A stretch of 64,000 nucleotides of DNA from Sphingobacterium sp. SYP-B4668 (GCF_027627455.1 NZ_CP115483.1:5270001-5334000), one strand, 5' to 3'; positions 35,659 to 45,071 are shown, counted from the first letter of the stretch. Notes: generated by a model from the letters alone, not told the origin. Translations and numbers: made by a program.

Positions 35659-38451
35659 GTGAAAAAATTATTTCTTTTAGATGGAATGGCGCTCATTTAC
35701 CGAGCGTACTTTGCGCTGAGTAAGACACCAAGGCTAACTTCGAATGGCTTGAATACGGGTGCGATCATGGGGTTTACCAATACGCTCCTAGAGGTATTAA
35801 AAAATCAAAAACCATCCCATATCGCGGTTGTCTTCGATACAGAAGCACCCACCAATAGACATCTAGAATTCGAATCTTATAAGGCTCATCGCGAAAAGAT
35901 GCCGGAGGACCTCTCGGCGTCGATTCCTTATATCTTTAAACTTATCGAGGGCTTCAACATACCGATCATCACTATGGATGGATATGAAGCTGATGATATC
36001 ATCGGGACATTGGCAAAAGAGGGCGAACAAAACGGTTTTACAGTGTATTGCATGACACCGGACAAAGATTTTGCTCAATTGGTATCGGACAATATATTTA
36101 TATATAAACCTGCGAGGATGGGCAATGGCGCCGAGACCATAGGGGTACCGGAAGTATTGGCCAAATGGGAAATCTCAAATGTGCTCCAAGTGATAGACAT
36201 TCTAGGCTTATGGGGTGATGCTGTAGATAATATCCCAGGCATACCTGGAATCGGCGAAAAAACAGCTAAAAAGCTTGTTCAAGACTTTGGTTCTGTAGAA
36301 GGCATCATCGCTAATTCGGATAAGTTAAAAGGCAAGATGAAGGAGAACGTTGAGAATTTTGCGGAACAGGGATTGCTCTCGAAGCGCTTAGCGACGATAC
36401 AACTGGACGTACCGATAGCGTTTGATGAAAAGTCGTTAGAGCTGGAAATGCCGAATCGTGAGGTGCTAGAGCCTTTATTTGCCGAACTTGAATTTAGAAC
36501 GCTTGGCAAGCGGGTATTTGGAGAGGATTTTTCTGTGGCTGATAATGGCCGCTCCTCGTCTGGACAAATGGATCTCTTCAGTGCGCCACCAACTGCAGAA
36601 ATTTCACTCTCACAAGAGGAACCTACTATAACTGCCAGTAACAATATAGAAAATACTCCTCATGAGTATACGCTGGTGGATACCATCGCTGCCCAAAAGG
36701 GGCTCGCCCAACTTCTATCGGCTCAAAAAAGCATCTGCTTTGATACTGAATCAACAGGTATAGATGCTTTGATTGCGGATATCGTAGGGCTTTCCTTTGC
36801 TTTTGAAATCGGCAAGGCTTACTATGTGCCTACACCTCCTTCTCGTGAAGAGGCTCTACAGATAGTTGAAATTTTCAAGCCTGTGCTGGAGAATGAGCAG
36901 ATTGAAAAAATAGGGCAGAATCTAAAATATGATATTCTCCTGTTGTCCAGATATGGTGTGCAAGTGAAAGGGGAGCTATTTGACACAATGCTGGCACACT
37001 ACCTCATTGATCCAGACACGCGGCATGGAATGGATATCCTTGCTGAAAACTACCTCGGTTATATCCCCGTGTCAATCACGAAATTAATCGGAGAAAAGGG
37101 CAAGAAACAGGGAAATATGCGCGACGTAGAAATCAGTCTGGTGAAAGAATACGCATCTGAAGATGCTGATATTACGTTGCAGCTTAAGGAAAAATTTAAG
37201 CCTTTGCTGGCGGAAACCTCTACATTGGAACTGGCTCAACAGGTCGAATTCCCGCTTGTATATGTGCTTTCCGAAATTGAAAAAAATGGTGTAAAGGTAG
37301 ATATAGATGTCCTTTCGCTATTTTCCAAAACGCTGGAAACTGACATCAAGACGTTGGAATCAACCATTTATGAAAAAACTGGCGCAAACTTCAACATCGC
37401 TTCGCCAAAACAATTGGGAGAAATCTTGTTTGATAAATTACAACTAGACCCGAAGGCAAAAAAAACGAAAACGGGCCAATATAAAACTGGTGAAGATGTC
37501 CTACTGGCCCTAGCACATAAGTCTGACATCGTACAAGATATACTGGATTTCCGGCAGCTTCAAAAGCTTAAATCTACATACGTGGATGCACTCCCGAGTC
37601 TTATCAATCCACACACAGGGCTAATCCATACTAGCTATAACCAGGCAGTGGCTGCTACAGGACGCTTAAGCTCAACGAATCCCAATCTCCAAAATATACC
37701 AATCCGGACGGAACGGGGTAGAGAGGTGAGAAAGGCATTCATCCCAAGGGCTGAGGGTCATGTCATTCTTTCGGCGGATTATTCTCAAATCGAACTTCGC
37801 CTTATGGCGGAGCTTAGTCAAGACAAAAATATGTTGGAAGCTTTTCAACTTGGACATGATATCCACCGAGCTACGGCAGCAAGGGTATATGGAGTGGAAT
37901 TGGAGGAGGTCACATCTGAGCAACGCCGTAATGCGAAGGCTGTCAACTTCGGTATTATATACGGACAGTCGGCCTTCGGATTATCACAAAGCCTAGGCAT
38001 CCCTCGTAAAGAGGCTGCAGAGATTATAGAACAGTATTTTGACCAGTACTCAGGTATCAAAACCTACATGTCAGAAGCAATTCAATCGGCCAAAGAAAAT
38101 GGATTTGTGGAAACAATCTTGAAGAGAAGACGTTATTTAAGGGATATCAATTCGGCCAATATGACGGTCCGTGGATTTGCAGAGCGAAATGCGATTAATG
38201 CTCCGATTCAAGGCTCGGCTGCTGATCTTATTAAAGTCGCAATGATAAAGATACAGGAAGATATTCAGGCCAAGGGCTTACAGGGGAAAATGATTATGCA
38301 GGTGCATGATGAGTTGGTCTTCGATGTACCCCTACAGGAAGTGGAGAGTTTCAAAACATTGATTGAAAACCGAATGAAGACCGCGATAGAATTGCAAGTC
38401 CCGATAGAGGTCGAGGTAGGACAAGGTAACAACTGGCTTGAAGCCCACTAA
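35659..38451 (+). CDS. polA: DNA polymerase I
   Basis: PolA fills gaps and removes RNA primers during replication and repair. The 930-residue protein starts at a GTG (35659; KKLFLLDGMALIYRAYFAL), since the conserved FLLDG motif leaves no room for a later start. Domains: 5'-3' exonuclease (about 1-280), 3'-5' exonuclease with intact acidic residues (FDTESTG, about 356-362), and Family A polymerase with TGRLSSTNPNLQNIPIR, ILSADYSQIELRLMAE, RRNAKAVNFGIIYGQS and MIMQVHDELVFDVP. The retained proofreading motif suggests an active exonuclease. Confidence 0.97.
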   Translation: MKKLFLLDGMALIYRAYFALSKTPRLTSNGLNTGAIMGFTNTLLEVLKNQKPSHIAVVFDTEAPTNRHLEFESYKAHREKMPEDLSASIPYIFKLIEGFNIPIITMDGYEADDIIGTLAKEGEQNGFTVYCMTPDKDFAQLVSDNIFIYKPARMGNGAETIGVPEVLAKWEISNVLQVIDILGLWGDAVDNIPGIPGIGEKTAKKLVQDFGSVEGIIANSDKLKGKMKENVENFAEQGLLSKRLATIQLDVPIAFDEKSLELEMPNREVLEPLFAELEFRTLGKRVFGEDFSVADNGRSSSGQMDLFSAPPTAEISLSQEEPTITASNNIENTPHEYTLVDTIAAQKGLAQLLSAQKSICFDTESTGIDALIADIVGLSFAFEIGKAYYVPTPPSREEALQIVEIFKPVLENEQIEKIGQNLKYDILLLSRYGVQVKGELFDTMLAHYLIDPDTRHGMDILAENYLGYIPVSITKLIGEKGKKQGNMRDVEISLVKEYASEDADITLQLKEKFKPLLAETSTLELAQQVEFPLVYVLSEIEKNGVKVDIDVLSLFSKTLETDIKTLESTIYEKTGANFNIASPKQLGEILFDKLQLDPKAKKTKTGQYKTGEDVLLALAHKSDIVQDILDFRQLQKLKSTYVDALPSLINPHTGLIHTSYNQAVAATGRLSSTNPNLQNIPIRTERGREVRKAFIPRAEGHVILSADYSQIELRLMAELSQDKNMLEAFQLGHDIHRATAARVYGVELEEVTSEQRRNAKAVNFGIIYGQSAFGLSQSLGIPRKEAAEIIEQYFDQYSGIKTYMSEAIQSAKENGFVETILKRRRYLRDINSANMTVRGFAERNAINAPIQGSAADLIKVAMIKIQEDIQAKGLQGKMIMQVHDELVFDVPLQEVESFKTLIENRMKTAIELQVPIEVEVGQGNNWLEAH

Positions 38452-38466
38452 ATAAAAGACATCAAA

Positions 38467-39585
38467 ATGGTTATATTCAGAAAATTAGGATTATTCATTT
38501 TATTCACATCGCTCGTCACATCACTTGTAAAGGGTCAAGAAGTGAAACCGATTTATTTTGAAGTGGTCTCGGATAGCTTGATGCGATTCTATTATGATAA
38601 TTTTTATTATCTGACGGAAAAGGATTGCCAGTTTAAATCGATAGAACGTGTAGCGGGATTTAATAAAGAAACGAACAATTTTGACGGTAGCTTTAAGGAT
38701 TTTGGACCAAATGGACATGTATTACTGACGGGACATTATCAAAATGGCAAAAAGGCCGGTGCTTTCAAAGCGTACCATCCAAATGGTATATTGAAATGGG
38801 AAGTGACCTTTGTTGACAATCAAGCTCAAGGGAACTGGAAATTCTACTATCCAGATGGACAGCCGATGTTGACATTATTATATCAAAACAACGGATTGAA
38901 AATCATGTCTTTTTGGAATCAAAAGAGAAAACAGTTGATTCAAGAAGGAAATGGAATATATGAATTTACAATTCCTTTTGAAGGTTATACAGAATATGGG
39001 TACCCTTTTCTGAGAAGAAGGGGTAAGGTGGTGAATGGTGTACCTGAAGAACGCTGGACAGTGCAATTTGTAGATGAAAAAAAGAACACGGTATTGGCAG
39101 CCGAAGAATATTACAGAGCGGGAGCGTTAGTAAGAGGGGATGATTATTTTAAAGATGAAAGTTATTCAGAAGCGCAATTTCCTCTTTTGCCAATGGAGTA
39201 TTTTTTTCGAAGTGAATTATTAATATTCAAAAAATGCAACTTCGACGACTACAGCAACTTCACCAACTATCTATCGGATAAAATTGAAAAAAGATTTGAA
39301 GAATTTCGTCTCACCAACGGTATCGTGTCTGGAGAATTTGAATATACGGTCAAATTATCGTCGGACGGAGAGCCAAGGTCTACTGAATTTCAAAAACGAA
39401 TTGATGACCACGATACGCAAGTCTTGCTGATGAGGGTGGTGAACGATGTGCCTTACTACTTTCCCTCACTAAAGGATGGACAGCCTGTGAATGACAATAT
39501 TGTGGTTTCCGGGAGATTAGAGAAAAATGCTACTGGAGGGGTAGATGTCCACTCCTTGGTGATTAAGAGACCTGCTGAAGGCTAA
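38467..39585 (+). CDS. MORN-repeat (YwqK-like) exported protein
   Basis: A 372-residue protein with an N-terminal signal peptide (LGLFILFTSLVTSLVKG) and MORN/YwqK-type repeats at about residues 75-145: GHVLLTGHYQNGKKAGAFKA, NGILKWEVTFVDNQAQGNW and DGQPMLTLLYQNNG. The C-terminal part (about 230-372) is probably a separate TonB_C-like or unknown domain. It starts 15 nt after polA and may share its transcript. YwqK-like repeats are widespread in Bacteroidota; function unknown. Confidence 0.78.
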   Translation: MVIFRKLGLFILFTSLVTSLVKGQEVKPIYFEVVSDSLMRFYYDNFYYLTEKDCQFKSIERVAGFNKETNNFDGSFKDFGPNGHVLLTGHYQNGKKAGAFKAYHPNGILKWEVTFVDNQAQGNWKFYYPDGQPMLTLLYQNNGLKIMSFWNQKRKQLIQEGNGIYEFTIPFEGYTEYGYPFLRRRGKVVNGVPEERWTVQFVDEKKNTVLAAEEYYRAGALVRGDDYFKDESYSEAQFPLLPMEYFFRSELLIFKKCNFDDYSNFTNYLSDKIEKRFEEFRLTNGIVSGEFEYTVKLSSDGEPRSTEFQKRIDDHDTQVLLMRVVNDVPYYFPSLKDGQPVNDNIVVSGRLEKNATGGVDVHSLVIKRPAEG

Positions 39586-39642
39586 TGCAGCCTTTCAAAT
39601 TATTTTATAATTTTCTATTTATAGCGTTCGGAAAAGGGTCAG

Positions 39643-39662
39643 TTTCTTTTATATAAAAGAAA
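39643..39662. promoter_or_regulatory. Perfect 20-bp palindrome upstream of psd
   Basis: TTTCTTTTATATAAAAGAAA reads identically on both strands. It covers the position of the expected -33 box relative to the TAAGTTTG at 39670-39677. It could be an operator or, less likely, a weak AT-only hairpin for the preceding gene. Confidence 0.5.
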
Positions 39663-39669
39663 GATTATC

Positions 39670-39677
39670 TAAGTTTG
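39670..39677 (+). promoter_or_regulatory. -7 promoter element of psd
   Basis: TAAGTTTG matches TAnnTTTG and lies 16 bp before the ATG at 39694, implying a very short leader. Confidence 0.55.
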
Positions 39678-39693
39678 CACAATATTGTTAATA

Positions 39694-40347
39694 ATGAAAT
39701 TTCACAAAGAAGGTTATACCAGTTTAGCTATCGTCGTATTTGTTATTTTTGTAGCCAGTGCGCTTGCGGATTATTATGATGCTCCTACTGCTGTTAAGTG
39801 GATCATTTATATCGTGTCAGCATTCCTTTTTATTACTATTGTACAATTCTTTAGAAGTCCAATCCGTCATATCACGGTTGATGACGGTATCATCCTATGT
39901 CCTGCGGATGGAAAGGTCGTTGTCATCGAAGAGACAACGGAAGAAGAATACTTCAAGGACAAACGTATACAGGTATCGGTATTCATGTCGCCTATTAACG
40001 TACATTCGAACCGAAATCCTGTAGGTGGAATCGTCAAATATTTTAAATACCATCCTGGAAAGTTCTTAGTGGCTTGGCACCCGAAGTCATCGACTGAGAA
40101 TGAGCGCACGACAACTGTTGTGCAAGCGAAGAATGGACAGGAAGTGCTTTTTAGGCAAATTGCTGGCGCTTTGGCTCGGAGGATCGTATGGTATGTTAAA
40201 GAAAACGATGCGGTAATCCAAGGCGAGGAATTTGGGTTTATCAAATTTGGATCACGTGTAGACGTGTTCTTACCCCTAGGCACTAAGATTGAGGTCAATC
40301 TTGAAGACAAGGTCGTGGGTGGCAAAACAATAATCGGGAGATTTTAA
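39694..40347 (+). CDS. psd: Phosphatidylserine decarboxylase proenzyme
   Basis: Psd converts phosphatidylserine to phosphatidylethanolamine at the inner membrane. The 217-residue protein from the ATG at 39694 is of the short archaeal/Bacteroidota type (PSD-like, compared with about 320 in E. coli). An N-terminal helix pair (YTSLAIVVFVIFVASALADYY, WIIYIVSAFLFITIVQFF) anchors it. Conserved motifs are CPADGKVV, SPINVHSNRNP and the autocleavage site in IKFGSRVDVFLP (Gly186-Ser187, where Ser becomes the pyruvoyl group). The partner gene pssA is not in this window. Confidence 0.93.
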   Translation: MKFHKEGYTSLAIVVFVIFVASALADYYDAPTAVKWIIYIVSAFLFITIVQFFRSPIRHITVDDGIILCPADGKVVVIEETTEEEYFKDKRIQVSVFMSPINVHSNRNPVGGIVKYFKYHPGKFLVAWHPKSSTENERTTTVVQAKNGQEVLFRQIAGALARRIVWYVKENDAVIQGEEFGFIKFGSRVDVFLPLGTKIEVNLEDKVVGGKTIIGRF

Positions 40348-40378
40348 CATAGATTTAATAAAGCATTACTTATCTTAG

Positions 40379-40406
40379 GCTTCGAAAGTATTTCGAAGCT
40401 TTTTTT
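40379..40406 (+). terminator. Rho-independent terminator after psd, abutting the kinase start
   Basis: Stem GCTTCGAAA (40379-40387) with TTTCGAAGC (40391-40399), 3-nt loop, followed by seven T residues that end directly at the ATG of the histidine kinase gene. If it terminates transcription, psd reads into the kinase only by read-through. Confidence 0.75.
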
Positions 40407-41438
40407 ATGAATTTTAAACTACTCGTTCTCATTAATGCTGCCGCAGTAGGCCTTTCTATTGCTATTGTCAGTTTCTATTACCAACATGACCTCATCGCGG
40501 CCCTTATCACCTTTGGAATATCACTAGTCGTAAGTTTCATCGTATTCTATTTTCTATTTGAAAAGTATATTTATCGACGAATAAATACAATTTACAAACT
40601 GATTCATAATTTAAAACTAGGAAAGGACCTTAAAGACGCCCTCGGAGAGTATGTGAGCGACGATCCTATCACGGATGCCGAAAGGGAGGTAAGGGATTGG
40701 GCTAAAGAGAAAAAATCAGAAATCGATCGGCTAAAAAATCAAGAAAAATTCAGAAGGGAATTTTTATCAAACATATCCCACGAATTCAAAACTCCGCTAT
40801 TTGCAATTCAAGGCTACGTGGAAACGCTTCAAGACGGGTTAATTGATGATGATCCAGAGATGGCGAAAGGCTTCTTAGAGAAGGCTTCTAAAAACTTAGA
40901 CAGACTTAGTTATCTCATCTATGATTTGGATGAAATATCGAAGTTGGAATCGGGACGTATATCTTTAAACATCGAAAAATTTGACGTCGTAGAACTTATT
41001 AAGGAGACTATCGAAAACCTTGATGATAAGGCGAAGTCTGAAAAAATCAGACTTATGTTCAAACAAAAATATCAAAACGTTTGTTTTGTAAAAGCTGATA
41101 GAAAGAAAATACAGCAGGTACTTACGAATTTGATAGACAATTCGATAAAATATGGTGTGGCTGGAGGTGATACGGATATTCGTATATTCCCACTCTTTGA
41201 ACAAATCTTGATAGAGGTAACGGACAATGGACAAGGAATCGAAGAAAAGAACCTATCCCGTGTATTTGAACGTTTCTTCAGAACGGATAAAAGCCGTTCT
41301 AGAGGTATCGGTGGTTCGGGATTGGGACTTGCTATTGTCAAACACATTATAGAAGCTCACCAACAGAATGTAAACGTGAGAAGCACAGAAGGAATCGGGA
41401 CCACCTTTGGATTCACACTTGAAAAAGCAAAAAATTAA
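40407..41438 (+). CDS. PhoR-like sensor histidine kinase
   Basis: A 343-residue membrane histidine kinase. Two helices form a short N-terminal anchor (LLVLINAAAVGLSIAIVSF and LITFGISLVVSFIVFYFLF) without a sensor loop, HAMP-like linker after about residue 55, then HisKA with ISHEFKTP (His125) and a complete HATPase_c domain (LTNLIDNSIKYG, VTDNGQGIEEK, GSGLGLAIVKH). The architecture resembles PhoR of Bacteroidota. No response regulator gene is adjacent, but the DUF47 and Pit phosphate genes follow, supporting a phosphate link. No independent promoter lies between the terminator and the start. Confidence 0.9.
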   Translation: MNFKLLVLINAAAVGLSIAIVSFYYQHDLIAALITFGISLVVSFIVFYFLFEKYIYRRINTIYKLIHNLKLGKDLKDALGEYVSDDPITDAEREVRDWAKEKKSEIDRLKNQEKFRREFLSNISHEFKTPLFAIQGYVETLQDGLIDDDPEMAKGFLEKASKNLDRLSYLIYDLDEISKLESGRISLNIEKFDVVELIKETIENLDDKAKSEKIRLMFKQKYQNVCFVKADRKKIQQVLTNLIDNSIKYGVAGGDTDIRIFPLFEQILIEVTDNGQGIEEKNLSRVFERFFRTDKSRSRGIGGSGLGLAIVKHIIEAHQQNVNVRSTEGIGTTFGFTLEKAKN

Positions 41439-41471
41439 GCCCCTAAGCGGAAGTGAACAATCCTAAATATG

Positions 41472-41519
41472 AACTTCGGTGAAACTTAACATTAACTTAA
41501 CATAGACTTTATAACTTTG
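41472..41519 (+). promoter_or_regulatory. Candidate Pho box and promoter of the DUF47-Pit operon
   Basis: Four 11-bp units in register: AACTTCGGTGA, AACTTAACATT, AACTTAACATA, GACTTTATAAC. Two carry TTAACA, the half-site of Bacillus PhoP boxes, at the usual 11-bp spacing. They run into TAACTTTG (41512-41519), a good -7 element, 19 bp before the ATG. This is typical of PhoB/PhoP-type activation from adjacent direct repeats; the regulator is inferred. Confidence 0.55.
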
Positions 41520-41537
41520 CACAAATTATATTAACAT

Positions 41538-42185
41538 ATGTCGTTAAATAGCATTTTTCACTATTTTGTTCCGAAGGACAAAAAATTCTTCCCTCTGTTC
41601 GAGCAAGCGGGAAGCAACCTAATAGATATGGCAAAGCTGTTGAAGCAGGCCGTCAACACAACCAATCTGGACACCCGAAGAGAAATCAGCAAACAGATTG
41701 AGGATCTAGAGCATAAGGGCGACAATATCACGCACCAAATCCACCTTGAATTAGGAAAGAATTTTATTACGCCTTTTGATAGGGAAGATATTCATGCTCT
41801 TGCGAGCTCATTAGACGACGTCGCTGATTTTATCCACGGCGCTTCCAACCGAATGGAACTCTATAAAGTGTTGGAACCAAGCCAACCAATGATTGAGATT
41901 ACAGACTTAATCCTCGAAGCAACAGAACACGTTGCAAAAGCAATCTATGAACTAAAAGATCTGAAAAACATCCGCAATATTACGGACTCTTGTGTACGTA
42001 TCAATAGTGTAGAAAACAAGGCTGACTATATCTTCGATAAAGCAGTCGCCGAACTTTTTGAATATGAAAAGGATGCTATCAACTTGATCAAGTATAAAGA
42101 AGTATTATCTGCAATGGAAGATGCTACAGACAAATGCGAAGATGTCGCAAATGTATTGGAAAGTATTTTAGTTAAAAATGCTTAG
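41538..42185 (+). CDS. DUF47 (PhoU-like) Pit accessory protein
   Basis: A 215-residue protein of the DUF47/PhoU-like family, entirely helical. Pattern: FFPLFEQAGSNLIDMAKLL, EDLEHKGDNITHQIHLELG and PFDREDIHALASSLDDVADFIHG, then C-terminal coils (LSAMEDATDKCEDVANVLE). Such proteins occur almost always next to Pit phosphate transporters and probably regulate their activity, with metal bound by conserved acidic clusters. It is 35 nt upstream of pit and preceded by a candidate Pho box. Confidence 0.93.
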   Translation: MSLNSIFHYFVPKDKKFFPLFEQAGSNLIDMAKLLKQAVNTTNLDTRREISKQIEDLEHKGDNITHQIHLELGKNFITPFDREDIHALASSLDDVADFIHGASNRMELYKVLEPSQPMIEITDLILEATEHVAKAIYELKDLKNIRNITDSCVRINSVENKADYIFDKAVAELFEYEKDAINLIKYKEVLSAMEDATDKCEDVANVLESILVKNA

Positions 42186-42220
42186 GACAAGTATCGTCTT
42201 TAAGTTTTAAGAATTTCACA

Positions 42221-43231
42221 ATGATTTCAACCCTATTAGTTGTTGTAATTATACTCGCAATTGCATTTGACTACATCAATGGCTTCCATGATGCGGCCAA
42301 TTCAATTGCTACAGTTGTTTCAACAAAAGTACTTACACCCTTTATGGCCGTACTATGGGCCGCAATATTCAATTTTGCTGCCTATTTCTATTTTACGGAC
42401 CATAAGGTTGCCAATACAGTTGCCAAAACTGTTATTGAAGAATATATTACTTTGGAGGTAATTTTTGCAGGACTGGTAGCTGCAATTGGCTGGAACTTAT
42501 TTACATGGTACTATGGTGTCCCTTCTAGCTCCTCGCATACACTTATCGGAGGTTTCGCTGGATCAGGGATGGCCTACGCCTTTATAATGGGAGGAGACCC
42601 TATTCATGCCATCAATATCGACGCAACATTAAAAATAATCTCATTCATAGTTCTTGCACCCGTAATAGGGATGGTCATATCGGTCATTATTACATTGATT
42701 ATCATCAACTTGGCCAAGAACACCAAACCGCGGGTTGCAGAAAAATGGTTTAAGTTTTTGCAGCTTATCTCTTCTGCAGCACTGAGCTTTGCACATGGTG
42801 GTAACGATGCACAAAAAGTAATGGGTATTATCTTGGTGGCAATGGTCGCTGGTGGATATGTAGAGAATACCGAGCATATGCCCGAGTGGATCCCGCTTAC
42901 ATGTTATGCAGCTATATCTGCAGGAACGATGAGTGGAGGTTGGAAAATTGTGAAAACAATGGGTACCAAAATTACAAAAGTCACGCCCTTAGAAGGAGTA
43001 AGTGCTGAGACTGCAGGCGCTGTGACCTTAGGTATCACAGAGCACTTCGGTATCCCTGCTTCTACTACGCATACAATTACGGGTTCAATAATTGGGGTGG
43101 GCATTGTTAAGAGAGTATCGGCAGTAAGATGGGGAGTCACTATTAGCCTACTATGGGCATGGGTATTGACTATACCTGTATCTGCCTTACTCGGTGGAAT
43201 CACACTTGCGATTATCCATTATCTTTTATAA
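42221..43231 (+). CDS. pit: Pit family inorganic phosphate transporter
   Basis: A 336-residue low-affinity phosphate permease with about ten helices. The family signature occurs in both halves: FDYINGFHDAANSIATVVST (residues about 16-35) and ALSFAHGGNDAQKVMGI (about 188-204). The GVPSSSSHTLIGGFAG and GIPASTTHTITGSIIGVG sites bracket the pore. Uptake is with protons or as metal-phosphate. Co-transcription with DUF47 is indicated by the 35-nt gap and shared promoter. Confidence 0.95.
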   Translation: MISTLLVVVIILAIAFDYINGFHDAANSIATVVSTKVLTPFMAVLWAAIFNFAAYFYFTDHKVANTVAKTVIEEYITLEVIFAGLVAAIGWNLFTWYYGVPSSSSHTLIGGFAGSGMAYAFIMGGDPIHAINIDATLKIISFIVLAPVIGMVISVIITLIIINLAKNTKPRVAEKWFKFLQLISSAALSFAHGGNDAQKVMGIILVAMVAGGYVENTEHMPEWIPLTCYAAISAGTMSGGWKIVKTMGTKITKVTPLEGVSAETAGAVTLGITEHFGIPASTTHTITGSIIGVGIVKRVSAVRWGVTISLLWAWVLTIPVSALLGGITLAIIHYLL

Positions 43232-43479
43232 TTGTAGTTAAAACCCTACATTAATGTCTCATTTATTGGCAATCGATGAATAGAATGTTCAAAAACTTGC
43301 GAATAATAACCAAAATAACTACATTTACACGCTAGTTATATGAGTCTAAAGAAGATGGCTCCCTTAGATGGAATGCATTTTAGGCATTTTTGATTTTTGG
43401 TACAGTTATTGTTTGGATTAATAGCGTTAAATAAAGTTAAGAAAACAATTAAAATTTTAATAACCTTAAAAACAAGAGT

Positions 43480-44862
43480 ATGAACTATTCTACAATTAAA
43501 AAAACAGCTATCGCTGCTTCACTAGTAGCCGCTCTAGGTTACGCTGAGGTTGCTCAAGCGCAACAGCCTACAGTATTCGGAGGAAGATCACAGTACAGAA
43601 CTTGGTCTATCGGAGTACAAGGTGGTATCACTACTCCCAACGTACTTATCGGAGGTTCTAACAACTTCGGTCAGAAAGTTGGTTACTTCCAAAATAAAGT
43701 TGGTGAGTACTACGGTTTGACTGTACGTAAACAATTCTCTCACCTTTTCGGTTTAGAATTAGAAGGTAACAGAGGTAAGATCAAAACTTTCAACCACGAT
43801 TTATCTGGTCCTGCTGCAGAAACTGCAAATGGAGCTAAATCTGCAAGAACTGATGTTAACTGGGCAGCTAGCTTGAACGGAGTATTCCAATTGGGTACTA
43901 TCGACTTCATGAGAAGAGAAAATGCAGTTAACTTCTACGCAAAAGTAGGTTTGGGAGTATTGGCTAATAACCCTATCCAATACTTAAACAATGATTTCAC
44001 TGGTACTGAAGTTTACAACAACAAAGGTAACTGGGGAGATGAAATCTTTGGAGACAGAGAAAAATCAGGAGATAGAGACAACAAATTGGCAGCTTACGTA
44101 CCAGTTGGTGTAGGTGTTAAATTCAAATTATCTGAAGTTGTTGCCTTGAACTTAGGTTACACAATGAACTTCACTGATGACAACTTGCTTTACGGACCAG
44201 GTCGTTCTGATGTTAAAGGTAAATTTGCTAACGTATACGGTGGTTTAGAATTCACTTTAGGTTCAAGAGACAAACAAAACTTGACTTTTGCTAACCCAGT
44301 AGCTACCTTGTACGATGAGTTGAAAGATCCTTCATTGAAAAACGAAGTTGAAGCGTTGAAACAACGTGTATCTACTTTGGAAGGAACTGTTGACCAATTA
44401 GGTAAAGATTCTGATGGTGACGGAGTATCTGATAAATTTGACAAATGTCCTAACACTCCTGCTGGTACAGTAGTAGATGGTTCAGGATGTCCTATCAAAT
44501 TCCCAGAAGCACCTAAAAATGACTATACTGCTTCTACAGGTCAGTACAGCAACATTCAATTCGAGTTTGATAGCTCTGTATTGAAAACTGAATCTTACTC
44601 TACATTAGACAGATTGGCTAAAGAATTACGTGATAACAACTCATCAATCTCTTTAGCAGGTTATGCATCAGCAGAAGGTACTGAAGCTTACAACCAAACT
44701 CTTTCTAAAGACCGCGCTAATGCAGTAAAACAATACTTGGTTAACGCTGGTGTTGCTGCTGCTAAAGTAACAGCTAACGGTTACGGAGAAGCTAATCCAG
44801 TTGCATCTAACGCTACTGAAGAAGGACGTATCCAAAACCGTCGCGTTGAGATCAAAAAATAA
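43480..44862 (+). CDS. OmpA family outer-membrane protein
   Basis: A 460-residue OmpA-type porin. Signal peptide (IAASLVAALGYAEVAQA), an eight-strand barrel region to about residue 265 (WSIGVQGGITTPNVLIGGSNN, VGVGVKFKLSEVVALNLGYTM), a coiled stretch (LKNEVEALKQRVSTLEGTV), a thrombospondin type-3 repeat DSDGDGVSDKFDKCPNTPAG that binds calcium, and an OmpA peptidoglycan-binding domain (about 360-460: IQFEFDSSVLKTESYSTLDR, GYASAEGTEAYNQTLSKDRA, NRRVEIKK). Highly biased codon use points to strong expression. It anchors the outer membrane to the wall. Confidence 0.93.
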   Translation: MNYSTIKKTAIAASLVAALGYAEVAQAQQPTVFGGRSQYRTWSIGVQGGITTPNVLIGGSNNFGQKVGYFQNKVGEYYGLTVRKQFSHLFGLELEGNRGKIKTFNHDLSGPAAETANGAKSARTDVNWAASLNGVFQLGTIDFMRRENAVNFYAKVGLGVLANNPIQYLNNDFTGTEVYNNKGNWGDEIFGDREKSGDRDNKLAAYVPVGVGVKFKLSEVVALNLGYTMNFTDDNLLYGPGRSDVKGKFANVYGGLEFTLGSRDKQNLTFANPVATLYDELKDPSLKNEVEALKQRVSTLEGTVDQLGKDSDGDGVSDKFDKCPNTPAGTVVDGSGCPIKFPEAPKNDYTASTGQYSNIQFEFDSSVLKTESYSTLDRLAKELRDNNSSISLAGYASAEGTEAYNQTLSKDRANAVKQYLVNAGVAAAKVTANGYGEANPVASNATEEGRIQNRRVEIKK

Positions 44863-44891
44863 TTATTCATAACCGAATAATTGGACATAAG

Positions 44892-44919
44892 AAGCCGGCT
44901 CAAATGAGCCGGCTTTTTG
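44892..44919 (+). terminator. Rho-independent terminator of the OmpA gene
   Basis: Perfect 11-bp stem AAGCCGGCTCA (44892-44902) with TGAGCCGGCTT (44905-44915), then TTTTG. The very strong stem fits a highly expressed gene. Confidence 0.88.
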
Positions 44920-45071
44920 TCTTTCTAACACAATAAGTTTATTTGTTGTACCTTTGCAGTATGATTTTCACGAATTGTGGAAAACATGTACATCATATAT
45001 TCAATAAAAAGTCTTATTTTTCTTTTAAGATTAGTGAATGGGATTATGATTTCTAAATAGAAAGGAATACG

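Noticed and set aside
40407..41438. Two-component operon with a response regulator
   Set aside because: No response regulator gene is adjacent in either direction; the kinase is an orphan in this window.
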